From positions 1 to 64,000 of the forward strand of contig CAWFAI010000005.1 of assembly GCA_963813725.1 (NCBI GenBank): DNA of 64,000 nt. The letters are read 5' to 3'. The position numbers were made by a program, and so were the translations under genes. This document shows positions 54,678-63,161 of this stretch, piece after piece (the stretch's first letter is position 1; each line of letters begins with the position of its first letter). The notes beneath the pieces are model-generated. The model was not told the origin of the DNA, ran no database searches, and saw nothing but the letters and a program-made list of their open reading frames with translations. The DNA comes from VGBV01 sp963813725 (lineage in GTDB: Bacteria > Actinomycetota > Thermoleophilia > Solirubrobacterales > 70-9).

Positions 54678-57292
54678 CTGCTCGGTGCTCTGCTTTGCAG
54701 GAATCGCTTGGCCTCCTCGTGCCTGGCGACGCAGGCGACGTACGCCCGCGATCGCTCAAGCTGGGTCTCCTGCGAGGATAAGACCCGAAGCCGCTGAGCG
54801 CCGGAATCGGGCGTCCATTCGCAGAGGCCGAGCTCATCCAGCACGGCCACGCAACGAGCGGCGAGCTCGGGCGTGCGCGGGTACTCGCCGGCGCCCGCCA
54901 GCAGCGAGCGCAGCGGATCGCCGGCCGCCTCGCCCCCACCCTTCACCAACAATCGCCAGATCTGCCCGACCCCTCCGCGCGGCTCCCACTCCAGCGCCAC
55001 GCAGCGCAGGGCCAGCTCGGCCTCGGGCGGCCCCCAGGCGAGGTGCACGTATCCGGGGCCGTCAGCCGGCGCGGCGCGGGCGAGCCCGTCGAGCTGCTCG
55101 AACGGCGGGGGATCGATCAGGACCACGTGGCGAAAGCGGGTGGCGGCTTCCGGCCTGCGCGCCAAGGCGCCCCAGTCGGCAAGCACCAGCCCGGGGCCCG
55201 CATCCTCGGCCGGGGCTATGGGTCCCAGCGCACCGTCCAGCGCCCCCTCGCCGCAGCGACAGCACGCCAGCAGCGGCTCGGAGGCTCCGAAGCGGCGCGG
55301 GTCGGCCGCCGAGTCGGCCAGCGCGCGGCGGCGGGAGGCGTCGGCGCACAGGGCCAGCACGGATTCTCCGCTGGACACGAGCTCCGCGACGGCGGCTACG
55401 GCGGCGCCCCCGCGGCGCTCCACGGGCTCGCGGAGGCGCCCGCCGGCGGTGCGGCGGCCCAGCGCCGGCGGGAAGCCCTCGGCGGCGCGCCCGAGCTCGG
55501 CCCCCAACCGGCCCCACCACTCCTCGGCCGCGGCCGGGCAGCTTTCATCGGCACAGCCCGGGCGGGGCCCGTCGCCGGCAGCTTGATCGGGCAGCGGATA
55601 GAGCTCGCGCAGGACCACCCGCGGCTGCACGGCGCCGTTCCAGCGATCCACCTCGAGCTTCACCGAGACGTCCAGGGGCTCGTCCTCGCGGCCGTCGAGG
55701 TCGCCGTTGATTCCGAAGGCGACTCCCATCGCCCGCCCGGCCCCGCTCTCCAGGTCGAAGCGCGAGTGGCGGCCCTCCTGCCCCATCGGCCGGATCGTCC
55801 GCAGCCGGGCGGAGGGCACGATCAGGCGTGGGTCCGGATTGCCCTGCCCGAAGGGCGCGAGCCGCTCGAGTTGCTCGGCCAGGTCCATTCCGATCCCCTC
55901 GCGCCCCACCCCCACCAGCGCGTCGATGCGCTCGACCTGGACCAGGTCGCCGGGGTCGATCGCGGCGGCCGCGTGCGCCACGAAGTCACGGCGGAAGGCG
56001 TCGACGTCCGAGCGGCGCAGCTCCAGCCCGGCGGCGGCCCGATGCCCGCCGTGGCGCACGAGGTGCTCCGAGCACGCGTCCAGCGCCTCGATCAGGTCGA
56101 AGCCCGGGATGCTGCGCGCCGAGCCGCGGGCGACGTCGCCCTCGAGCGACAGCAGCACCACCGGCCGCCAGTAGCGGTCCGCGAGGCGCGATGCGGCGAT
56201 CCCGACGACGCCCGGGTGCCATCCCTCGCCCGCCAGCACCAGCGCGGGAGCCTCGGCCTGCTCCGGTGCAAGCGCGGAGCGGGCGGCCTCGGCGCCGTCG
56301 GCGACCCGGCGCTCGGTGACCCGGCGCTCGGAATTGGCCTTCTCCAGCTCCTCCGCGATCGCGGCGGCCCGCTCGGGATCGCGCGTAAGCATCAGCTCCA
56401 CCCCCGCGTCGGCGCGGTACAGGCGCCCCGCCGCGTTGATCCTGGGGCCCAGCCGGAAGCCGAGCGCGCCCTCGTCCACCGTCTCGGGCTCGACGCGGGC
56501 CGCGGCCATCAGCGCCCGCAGCCCCGGCCGAGGATCGCTGCGCAGGACGGCCAGGCCCTGGCGCACCAGGCGCCGGTTCTCGCCGATCAGGGGGACCATG
56601 TCGGCGACGGTCGCCAGCGCGACCAGGTCGAGCTCCTCGCGCCCGTCCCCAGCCCCACCCCCGGCCCGCCGCAGCGCCAGCGAGAGCTTGTGGGCCACCC
56701 CGGCGGCGCAGAGGCCGGTGAAGGGATAGCCGCTCAGGGACGGATGAAGGATCGGGCAGGGGGGCAGCTCCGCGGGGGGCTCGTGGTGATCGGTGACGAT
56801 CACCTGGACGCCCGCGGCCTGCAGGGCGTCGACCTCGGCCACCGAGCCGATCCCGCAGTCGACCGTGATCACCAGCTCCGAGCCGCGGCCGCGCAGCCGC
56901 TCGACCGAGGTCGCGCTCAACCCGTAGCCGTCGCCGAGACGGTCGGGGATGAGCCAGTCGCAATCGGCCCCCAGTTCGCGGAGGGTGGCCACGAGGATCG
57001 CGGTGGAGGTCACCCCGTCCACGTCGTAGTCGCCGTGGACCGTCACCTTCGCCCCCCGCCGGGCGTGTTCGAGCGCCAGCCCGACCACCTCCTCCATCCC
57101 CTCGAAGCGGAGAGGGTCGTGCTCGTCCTGGGCCGCAAGGAAGTCCCGCGCGGCCTCGACGGTGCGGTAGCCGCGCCGGACGAGGGTGACGGCGATCGGC
57201 TCGGCCAGCTCCAGCTCCGCAGCTATCCGGCGAGCCGCCCCGTAGTCATAGGGATCAGCGACGAAGGTCCTTGCCGGTTCACTGGCTGCCAC
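54674..57292 (-). CDS. recJ: Single-stranded-DNA exonuclease RecJ with long C-terminal extension
   Basis: 872 residues from GTG 57292, which follows a TACTGT box by six bases; an in-frame start at 57352 is less likely. The DHH motifs are intact (H-G-D-Y-D-V-D-G-V, D-C-G-I-G, V-T-D-H-H-E-P), DHHA1 has R-H-G-G-H-R-A-A-A-G and an OB-like domain follows (about 440-560). The last 300 residues, with Cys pairs near C-C-R-C-G, have no counterpart in E. coli RecJ and may be a degenerate helicase-like domain. 5'-3' exonuclease of recombination and mismatch repair. Confidence 0.94.
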   Translation of the reverse strand: MAASEPARTFVADPYDYGAARRIAAELELAEPIAVTLVRRGYRTVEAARDFLAAQDEHDPLRFEGMEEVVGLALEHARRGAKVTVHGDYDVDGVTSTAILVATLRELGADCDWLIPDRLGDGYGLSATSVERLRGRGSELVITVDCGIGSVAEVDALQAAGVQVIVTDHHEPPAELPPCPILHPSLSGYPFTGLCAAGVAHKLSLALRRAGGGAGDGREELDLVALATVADMVPLIGENRRLVRQGLAVLRSDPRPGLRALMAAARVEPETVDEGALGFRLGPRINAAGRLYRADAGVELMLTRDPERAAAIAEELEKANSERRVTERRVADGAEAARSALAPEQAEAPALVLAGEGWHPGVVGIAASRLADRYWRPVVLLSLEGDVARGSARSIPGFDLIEALDACSEHLVRHGGHRAAAGLELRRSDVDAFRRDFVAHAAAAIDPGDLVQVERIDALVGVGREGIGMDLAEQLERLAPFGQGNPDPRLIVPSARLRTIRPMGQEGRHSRFDLESGAGRAMGVAFGINGDLDGREDEPLDVSVKLEVDRWNGAVQPRVVLRELYPLPDQAAGDGPRPGCADESCPAAAEEWWGRLGAELGRAAEGFPPALGRRTAGGRLREPVERRGGAAVAAVAELVSSGESVLALCADASRRRALADSAADPRRFGASEPLLACCRCGEGALDGALGPIAPAEDAGPGLVLADWGALARRPEAATRFRHVVLIDPPPFEQLDGLARAAPADGPGYVHLAWGPPEAELALRCVALEWEPRGGVGQIWRLLVKGGGEAAGDPLRSLLAGAGEYPRTPELAARCVAVLDELGLCEWTPDSGAQRLRVLSSQETQLERSRAYVACVARHEEAKRFLQSRAPSS

Positions 57293-57298
57293 CGGCCC

Positions 57299-57304
57299 AC
57301 AGTA
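57299..57304 (-). promoter_or_regulatory. -10 box of recJ, leaderless arrangement
   Basis: TACTGT on the minus strand, six bases before GTG 57292. It supports that start over the longer reading. Confidence 0.45.
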
Positions 57305-57354
57305 GGTTCGGCCCCTGACGGAACCGGGGCCGAGTGGCGTGGGAAGCCGCACGG

Positions 57355-57387
57355 CCCCGCGGCCCCGGCCCCGGCCCCGGCCCCGGC
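57355..57387. repeat. GGCCCC hexanucleotide repeat
   Basis: Four perfect GGCCCC units (57361-57384) with partial units on both sides. On the minus strand it reads GGGGCC repeats, which can form a G-quadruplex. It lies about 65 bases upstream of the recJ start. Confidence 0.7.
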
Positions 57388-57403
57388 AATGTTGGCGCCT
57401 AAG

Positions 57404-57418
57404 TCACGCTATGCGTGA
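57404..57418. promoter_or_regulatory. Palindrome upstream of recJ
   Basis: TCACGC-TAT-GCGTGA, a perfect 6-3-6 inverted repeat about 110 bases upstream of recJ. It is operator-like; no regulator gene is near. Confidence 0.35.
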
Positions 57419-57453
57419 GTAAACCGCCAACCCCGGGCGATTCGAGCCCGAGC

Positions 57454-57549
57454 GCGCCCGGCGAGTCCGCGACAGGGCCCCTAGGTGCGCCCGGCGAGGC
57501 CGCGAGAGGGCGCCTAGGCGCCCGGCGAGTTCGCCCGAGGGCGCCTAGG
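57454..57549. repeat. Three tandem units of about 32 bases with CCTAGG palindromes
   Basis: Units at 57454-57486, 57487-57518 and 57519-57549. Each has GCGCCCGGCGAG, ten variable bases and GGCGCCTAGG (one unit GGCCCCTAGG). GGGCGCCTAGGCGCCC at 57508-57523 is a perfect 16-base palindrome. The last unit contains the stop codon of the small membrane gene, so the array forms its 3' end and could act as a terminator. Confidence 0.7.
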
Positions 57550-57805
57550 CGCGCTCGGAGCGCAGGCCGGCGTAGTAGACGGCGGCCAGGCCGAGCATGG
57601 TGCCGGGGACCGCGAACAGGGCCGTCGCGAGGTCGGTCTCGCCGATCCCCTGGCCGAGGGCGGCCTGGGCGATCGCGCCGGTGACCATCGCCCCGGCGGC
57701 GGCCCCCAGGAAGGCGCCGACGATCCCGCCCCAGAAGCGGTCCGGGACGAAGACCGTGAAGTGCCACAGCGCGACACCCATCGTGAACCAGACGAGCGCG
57801 GCCAT
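57545..57805 (-). CDS. Small three-helix membrane protein
   Basis: 86 residues from ATG 57805, with GAGG upstream. Three hydrophobic segments (about 3-20, 24-46 and 59-80) with Gly-rich G-G-I-V-G-A-F-L-G-A-A-A-G recall the GlsB/YeaQ transglycosylase-associated group, but I cannot confirm the family. The ATG shares a base with the stop of the 20-codon ORF upstream (TAATG), and that ORF overlaps the secDF stop, so the three are coupled. Confidence 0.7.
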   Translation of the reverse strand: MAALVWFTMGVALWHFTVFVPDRFWGGIVGAFLGAAAGAMVTGAIAQAALGQGIGETDLATALFAVPGTMLGLAAVYYAGLRSERA

Positions 57806-57867
57806 TAGGTGGCCTCCCTCATCTTGGTCTCCCTCACGTTGGGCTCCATGATGGTGAGTCTCCTCAT
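57805..57867 (-). CDS. 20-residue coupling ORF between secDF and the small membrane gene
   Basis: ATG 57867 overlaps the secDF TGA by four bases (ATGA). It encodes 20 residues, rich in Arg, Glu, Met and Thr, and ends TAATG with the next gene. It is too short for a domain. It may serve only to carry ribosomes from secDF to the small membrane gene; a small peptide cannot be excluded. Confidence 0.45.
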   Translation of the reverse strand: MRRLTIMEPNVRETKMREAT

Positions 57868-60800
57868 CGGTTCCTCCCGTGCTTGCGCTTGCGCCGCTTG
57901 CCCTTGCGGCCGCCTCCGCCCTCGCCCTGGATGCGGCGCAGCGCGGCTGCGCTCGCCTCACTCAGCTCGGGCTTGTCGCCGAGGCCGTCGCCCTCGCGCG
58001 CGTCCTCACCGTCGCCCTCGGGAGTCGGGGCGGACGTGGCGGCGTCGGCCGGCGCGGGCTCGGTCTCGCGGACCGGCGCACTCGGCTCCGGCGGCTGCGA
58101 GTCGGGAGCCGGCGGGGGCGTGACCGGCGCGGGCTGGTCGGGCAGCACGCCCGGCACGGCGGAGGTGTGGGCGGGCGCGGCGGGCTCAGGCGCCCGCGGC
58201 GGGGGCTCGGGCTCGCGCTCGGGCTCGGGCGGAGTCGCGCCCGTCTCGGGCGGTCCCTCCAGCCGCGAGATCACGTTCTCCTCGGGGAAGGGCGGCACGG
58301 TCCCCATCTGCTCCTCGATCCGCTCGCGGCGGCGGCGATAGGCGGGCTCGCGCTCCTTCCAGGCGGTGAGGACCGGGGCGGCGATGAAGATCGACGAGTA
58401 GGTACCGGAGGCGATCCCCACCCCCATGGCGAAGGCGAAGTCCTGCAGCGTGGCGCCGCCGAAGATGTAGAGCACGCTGACGAGGAAGACGCTCGAGAGG
58501 CCCGTGATCAGCGACCGGGTCAGGACCTCGCTCATCGAGCGGTTCACGATCTGGCTGAAGGTGGCCCGCGGCAGCCGCGGCACGTTCTCGCGGATCCGGT
58601 CGAAGACGATCACCGTGTCGTAGAGCGAGTAGCCGAGGATCGTGAGGAAGGCCGCGACGGTGCCCGAGGTCACCTCCCGCTCGGTGAGGGAATAGACGCC
58701 GCCCGTGATCAGGATGTCGTGGATGACCGCGATCATCACCGGCACGGCGTACTTGGGCTCGAACCGGAAGGCGACGTAGGCGCAGATGACGAGGAGGCTG
58801 AAGATGATCGCGTAGACGGCGCTGCGCGCGACCTGCTCGCCGAAGGTGGGCCCGATGCTCTGGCTGTCGAACCCGTCGGGGACGATCCCGTAGTCGGCCT
58901 CGAGCGCCGGCTGGATCTGCTGCACCTGCTCGGGCTCGATGTCGGCCTCGATCTGGATCACGTTCGCCCCCAGCTCCTCGCTGGTCGCCTCGGTGATCTC
59001 GGCGTCGGGGATGCCGGCCGCGTCCAGCGTGGTCCGCACCTCCTCGACCGTCGCGTCCTGCTCGAGCCCCGCCGTGATGCGGCTGCCGGACTCGAAGTCG
59101 AGGCCGAGGTTGAGGCCGAGCGTCGCGAAGGAGAGCGCACCGACCAGCAGGATCAGCCCCGAGACCGAGAAGAAGTACTTGCTGAGGCCGGTGAAGTCGA
59201 AGTGCCAGCGGACACGCTCCTCGGTGGCCCCGAGGAAGGTCGGCGACCGCATGAAGCGCGCGCGCCCGAACAGCCCCAGGAAGGCCTGCGTGAAGACGAC
59301 GGCGGTGAACAGCGAGGCGATGGTCCCGACGCCCAGGGTGAAAGCGAAGCCCTTGACCCCCGCCGTCGAGAGCACGAACAGGATGAAGGCCGTGATCAGG
59401 ACGATCACGTTCGCGTCGATGATCGTCGCGATGCCCTTGCGATAGCCGGTCGCGATCGCAGAGGGCATGGATTTGCCCGCTCTCGCCTCCTCCTTTATTC
59501 GCTCGAAGATGACGACGTTGGAGTCGGCCGCGACGCCGATCGTGAGGATCAGGCCGGCGATGCCCGGCAGCGTCAGCGTGATCGGGATCAGCTCGACCAG
59601 GGCGTAGAAGAAGATCCCGTAGACGATCAGCCCCAGCGCGGCGACCACGCCGAGGAAGCGGTAGTAGGCGACCAGGAAGAGGATGACCAGGATCAGGCCG
59701 GCGAGCCCGGCCTTCAGCCCCTGGTCCAGCGCCTCCTCGCCGAGCGAGGCCGAGACGGTCGATTGGGAGATCAGCTTCAGCTCGATCGGCAGCGCGCCGA
59801 TCTTCAGGAACTCCGCCAGGTCCTGTGCCTCGGTGATCGTGAAGTTGCCCTCGATCTGGGCGCCGGTGCGCCCGTCGATCCCCTGCGGGTTCTCGGCGAA
59901 GTTGATGATCGGGCGGCTCACGACCTCGTCGTCGAGCACGACCGCGAAGTGGTCGGAGAAGTCGGCGGCGTCCTGCGGCGAGGTGCCCGGCGGCGCGGTG
60001 TTCAGGCCGCGCTCGGCGATCGCCCTGGTGACATCCTCGAACGCCTTCCGTCCCTCGTCGTTGAACTCGAAGGCGACGTTGGGCTGGTTGGTGTTCGGGT
60101 CCTGCTGCTGCTCGGGGTTGCGGATCTCGTCGCCCGAGAGGGAGGGGCGGTCGCGCAGCACGTACCAGCCCCGGCTCTCCTCGTCGTCGCTCTCGTCGGC
60201 CGAGGTCTCGGGGTCGTCCGGGGGCGCCTCCTCCTTGACCACGATCGTGCCCTGGGGCACGGTGAGTATCTCGCTGCCGGCTGGCTGCTTCTCGCCTGGC
60301 TGGTCGACGAAAAGGTCGCCCTTGGTCGCGCCCGGTCCGGCGATCAGCTCCTTCGTCTGCTGGTCGAACAGGTAGTAGGTCGGGCCCGTCGTGGTGCAGG
60401 TGTTCTCGAAGCACTCCGGTTTGCGCGACGAAGCGAACGCAACCGCGTCGTAGAGCCGGTTGAACGGAAACTCGGTGGCGCGGTCGGGCTGCGCGTTCGG
60501 GTTGGGTACGACATTCGGCTCCCAGTCATAGAAGAAGAGCTGGGCGGTGTCTCCGACCTGGGCGATCGCGCGCTCGGCGTTCTGGACGTCCGGCAAGCCC
60601 ACGCGGACGGAGTCCGTGCCCAGGCGCGAGATCTCGGGCTCCGAGACGCCCAGGGTGTCGGTGCGCTCGCGGATGATCTCGATCGAGCGATCCATGTCGT
60701 CGCCCTCGATCTCGGGGTTCTGAGGCGTGGGTCGCCCCTGGTAGATCAACTCGGTGCCGCCGCTCAGGTCCAGGCCGAGCTTCGTGTCCTTGGACTTGAT

Positions 60801-60872
60801 CACCGCCAGCGAGGCGAGCGTCAGCCCGAGCACGAAAGCGAGGATGAAGAGGTTGCGCCGGCGGCTGCCCAC
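57864..60872 (-). CDS. secDF: Protein translocase subunit SecDF (SecD-SecF fusion)
   Basis: 1002 residues from GTG 60872. SecD part: first helix (about 7-25), L-D-L-S-G-G-T-E-L near 35, a large extracytoplasmic P1 domain (about 45-370) with an acidic insertion, then five helices with the A-D-S-N-V-V-I-F-E motif. SecF part begins near 560 with L-G-L-D-F-E-S-G and a second six-helix bundle with D-T-V-I-V-F-D-R. A Pro/Glu-rich tail (about 850-970) and a basic end (K-R-R-K-R-K) are additional. It uses the proton gradient to help protein export. In most actinobacteria secD and secF are separate. Confidence 0.97.
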   Translation of the reverse strand: MGSRRRNLFILAFVLGLTLASLAVIKSKDTKLGLDLSGGTELIYQGRPTPQNPEIEGDDMDRSIEIIRERTDTLGVSEPEISRLGTDSVRVGLPDVQNAERAIAQVGDTAQLFFYDWEPNVVPNPNAQPDRATEFPFNRLYDAVAFASSRKPECFENTCTTTGPTYYLFDQQTKELIAGPGATKGDLFVDQPGEKQPAGSEILTVPQGTIVVKEEAPPDDPETSADESDDEESRGWYVLRDRPSLSGDEIRNPEQQQDPNTNQPNVAFEFNDEGRKAFEDVTRAIAERGLNTAPPGTSPQDAADFSDHFAVVLDDEVVSRPIINFAENPQGIDGRTGAQIEGNFTITEAQDLAEFLKIGALPIELKLISQSTVSASLGEEALDQGLKAGLAGLILVILFLVAYYRFLGVVAALGLIVYGIFFYALVELIPITLTLPGIAGLILTIGVAADSNVVIFERIKEEARAGKSMPSAIATGYRKGIATIIDANVIVLITAFILFVLSTAGVKGFAFTLGVGTIASLFTAVVFTQAFLGLFGRARFMRSPTFLGATEERVRWHFDFTGLSKYFFSVSGLILLVGALSFATLGLNLGLDFESGSRITAGLEQDATVEEVRTTLDAAGIPDAEITEATSEELGANVIQIEADIEPEQVQQIQPALEADYGIVPDGFDSQSIGPTFGEQVARSAVYAIIFSLLVICAYVAFRFEPKYAVPVMIAVIHDILITGGVYSLTEREVTSGTVAAFLTILGYSLYDTVIVFDRIRENVPRLPRATFSQIVNRSMSEVLTRSLITGLSSVFLVSVLYIFGGATLQDFAFAMGVGIASGTYSSIFIAAPVLTAWKEREPAYRRRRERIEEQMGTVPPFPEENVISRLEGPPETGATPPEPEREPEPPPRAPEPAAPAHTSAVPGVLPDQPAPVTPPPAPDSQPPEPSAPVRETEPAPADAATSAPTPEGDGEDAREGDGLGDKPELSEASAAALRRIQGEGGGGRKGKRRKRKHGRNR

Positions 60873-60880
60873 GGCGGCGT

Positions 60881-61366
60881 TTACTCGGGAGTGAGGACGA
60901 GCAGCAGCCCGCCGTCGTCGTCGTACGCGGGGAAGACGTCGGCTACGGCTTCGGTCGGAAGGTCACCCTCGGCCTTGACGGCGACCTTCTTGCCCAGCGA
61001 GCGGACGCCCCATTCCAGCGTCGTCTCGATCGGGTCGGCGTCGCCATTGCCACCGGTGTCGGCGGCCTTGCCGCGGTCGCCCTTGTCCATCCACTCCAGC
61101 CCCAGCACGTCCTTGACGGAGCGGCCGATCGCATCCTCGTCCTTCAGGCCCGTCAGCTCGAAGGCGTTCTTGCCCAGGTCCAGCAGGCGTCCGTCCTTGT
61201 CGCAGGTGAAGAAGGCCGCGCCCGGAGCCGGGTAGTAGTCGTCGAGGAGCTCGAAAAGGAAGCCGAACCCGCACTTCGAGCAGCCCTTGGGACGGTTCGA
61301 GAAACCGACCGTTCGCTCGCCGCTCAGCTCCCTGTTGCCGCAGTTGGGACAGATGAAGAAGGGCAC
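60881..61366 (-). CDS. Zinc-ribbon and PAS-domain protein
   Basis: 161 residues from GTG 61366, which follows a TAGCCT box by seven bases. An N-terminal zinc ribbon (C-P-N-C near 6-9 and C-S-K-C-G near 29-33) precedes a PAS-like domain (about 48-160; A-F-F-T-C-D-K-D-G-R-L-L-D-L-G-K-N, then a linker with acidic Gly residues). No output domain follows, so it may be a sensor adaptor. It stops eight bases before secDF and is probably cotranscribed with it. Confidence 0.8.
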   Translation of the reverse strand: MPFFICPNCGNRELSGERTVGFSNRPKGCSKCGFGFLFELLDDYYPAPGAAFFTCDKDGRLLDLGKNAFELTGLKDEDAIGRSVKDVLGLEWMDKGDRGKAADTGGNGDADPIETTLEWGVRSLGKKVAVKAEGDLPTEAVADVFPAYDDDGGLLLVLTPE

Positions 61367-61373
61367 CGGCGAA

Positions 61374-61379
61374 AGGCTA
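61374..61379 (-). promoter_or_regulatory. -10 box of the zinc-ribbon/PAS-secDF unit
   Basis: TAGCCT on the minus strand, seven bases before GTG 61366; no Shine-Dalgarno. Confidence 0.4.
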
Positions 61380-61415
61380 GCCGACGGCCTCAGCAGGGGC
61401 TAAGGCGGCTTGAGC

Positions 61416-62471
61416 CTAGAAAAGGCTGGCGGCGCCGTCCGGCGCCTCGAGCCCCAGGTGCTCGTAGCCGCGCTCGGTCAGCACCCGGCCCCGGGGCGTG
61501 CGCTTGACCAGCCCCTGCTGCAGCAGGTACGGCTCGAACACGTCCTCGACCGAGTCGGGCTCCTCGCCGACCGCGACCGCCAGGGTCGAGAGGCCTACGG
61601 GGCCGCCACCGAACTTCTCGGCGATCGTCGCCAGCAGCCTGCGATCGTGGCGGTCGAGGCCGGAGCCGTCGACCTCCAGCATCTCCAGAGCCTCCGAGGC
61701 AACGGCCTCGTCGATCGCCCCGCTGCCGCGGACCTCCGCGAAGTCGCGGACCCGGCGCAGCAGCCGGTTGGCGACGCGAGGCGTGCCGCGGGCGCGGGAC
61801 GCGATCTCCCCCGCCCCCTCCTCGGTCACCTGGGTGCCCAGGATCCCGGCCGATCGCATCACGATCTGCAGCAGGTCGCCGGCGTCGTAGTGCTCCAGGC
61901 GGTGGCTGACGCCGAAGCGGTCGCGCAGCGGCGTCGTCAGCAGCCCCGTCCGCGTCGTGGCGCCGATCAGGGTGAACGGCGGCAGGTCGAGCGTCACCGT
62001 GCGCGCCCCGGCGCCCTGCCCCAGCACGACCGGCAGCCGCCGGTCCTCCATCGCCGGATAGAGCGTTTCTTCGACCGCGCGACCGAGGCGGTGGACCTCG
62101 TCGATGAAGAAGACGCTGCCTGGCTCGAGCGCGGTGAGGAAGGCCGCGATGTCGGCCTTGCGCTCCAGCGCCGGGCCCGCGGTCTGCACGAGCGGCGCCC
62201 CAAGTTCGGCGGCGATGATGTGGGCGAGCGAGGTCTTGCCCAGGCCGGGCGGACCGGCCAGCAGCACGTGGTCGAGCGCCTCGTCGCGGCGGCGCGCGGC
62301 CTCGATGAAGACGCCGAGCTGCTCGGTGACCTGCACCTGGTTGACGAAGTCCGCCAGCGTCGGGGGGCGCAGAGAACGGTCAAAGTCGTCGTCCGTCCCC
62401 ACGGCTCTCGCGTCGTGAATCTCGATCTCGTCGGCGTCGGGCGTCTTGATCCCCTTGCCGGGCTCGACCAT
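61416..62471 (-). CDS. ruvB: Holliday junction DNA helicase RuvB
   Basis: 351 residues. AAA+ ATPase with Walker A G-P-P-G-L-G-K-T (about 72-79), Walker B F-I-D-E-V-H-R-L, sensor G-A-T-T-R-T-G-L-L-T and arginine finger R-D-R-F-G, followed by the winged-helix DNA-binding domain with the C-terminal Q-Q-G-L-V-K-R-T-P-R-G-R. It drives branch migration with RuvA. GAAGGGA precedes the ATG; 27 bases separate it from ruvA. Confidence 0.98.
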   Translation of the reverse strand: MVEPGKGIKTPDADEIEIHDARAVGTDDDFDRSLRPPTLADFVNQVQVTEQLGVFIEAARRRDEALDHVLLAGPPGLGKTSLAHIIAAELGAPLVQTAGPALERKADIAAFLTALEPGSVFFIDEVHRLGRAVEETLYPAMEDRRLPVVLGQGAGARTVTLDLPPFTLIGATTRTGLLTTPLRDRFGVSHRLEHYDAGDLLQIVMRSAGILGTQVTEEGAGEIASRARGTPRVANRLLRRVRDFAEVRGSGAIDEAVASEALEMLEVDGSGLDRHDRRLLATIAEKFGGGPVGLSTLAVAVGEEPDSVEDVFEPYLLQQGLVKRTPRGRVLTERGYEHLGLEAPDGAASLF

Positions 62472-62498
62472 CAGCGAAGTCCCTTCATGGAAGTCCGC

Positions 62499-63095
62499 TC
62501 ACGCCGCCTTCGCCCCCGCGGCGCGCCGCAATGCGGCCTGCACGATCTCCTCGGCGCTCTCGCCCTGGGCGTCGTCCAGCAGGCGCTCGGCCTCGGGGGG
62601 CGTGTAGCCGAGGTTGAGCAGGCCCTCGCGCGCCATCGCCCGGGGGTCCTCCTGCCCATCCGCTGCGACGCCGTCGGCGTCACCCTCGATCTCGCCCGCC
62701 ACCCTCTCGCGCAGCTCGACGATGATGCGCTCGGCTGTGCGCTTGCCGATCCCCGGCACCGCCTGGAAGCGCTTGGCGTCGCCGGCGGCGATCGCGCGCA
62801 GCAGCTCGCGCACGGGTCCGCCGGACAGGGCCGCCATGGCGACCTTCGGGCCCACCCCGCTGACCGAGGTGAGGTGCAGGAACAGGTCGCGCTCCTCCTC
62901 GCTCGCGAAGCCGTAGAGGCTGAGCGCGTCGTCGCGCACGACCAGGTGGGAGTGCAGGACGGTGCGCTTGCCGCACGCGGGCACCGACTTGAGCGTCTCA
63001 GCCGAGACGGCGAGCCGGTAACCGACGCCGGCGGCGTCGATCACGACGTAGTCGGGCCGGCGCACCAGCACCTCGCCAGCGATCGAGGCGATCAT
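62499..63095 (-). CDS. ruvA: Holliday junction DNA helicase RuvA
   Basis: 198 residues. OB-fold domain (1-63; M-I-A-S-I-x-G-E-V), tandem helix-hairpin-helix region with S-G-V-G-P-K-V-A and I-P-G-I-G-K-R-T-A-E-R, an acidic linker (about 135-150) and the C-terminal RuvB-binding domain with L-L-N-L-G-Y-T-P-P-E-A. It lies 66 bases after ruvC. Confidence 0.97.
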   Translation of the reverse strand: MIASIAGEVLVRRPDYVVIDAAGVGYRLAVSAETLKSVPACGKRTVLHSHLVVRDDALSLYGFASEEERDLFLHLTSVSGVGPKVAMAALSGGPVRELLRAIAAGDAKRFQAVPGIGKRTAERIIVELRERVAGEIEGDADGVAADGQEDPRAMAREGLLNLGYTPPEAERLLDDAQGESAEEIVQAALRRAAGAKAA

Positions 63096-63161
63096 GGGGA
63101 CTGATTCTGCGGGCCGCCCCGGATGCCTTCCGGGGTCGAGCAGCTCCAGCTACTTGGCCAA

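Noticed and set aside
57454..57549. CRISPR array
   Set aside because: The three 32-base units are contiguous without unique spacers and no cas genes are present.
57879..61235. A very long plus-strand open frame (over 1100 codons) opposite secDF, and similar frames opposite carB, recJ, infB and pnp
   Set aside because: They are antisense shadows caused by high G+C third positions; they have no family motifs, and the opposite strand encodes clear conserved proteins.
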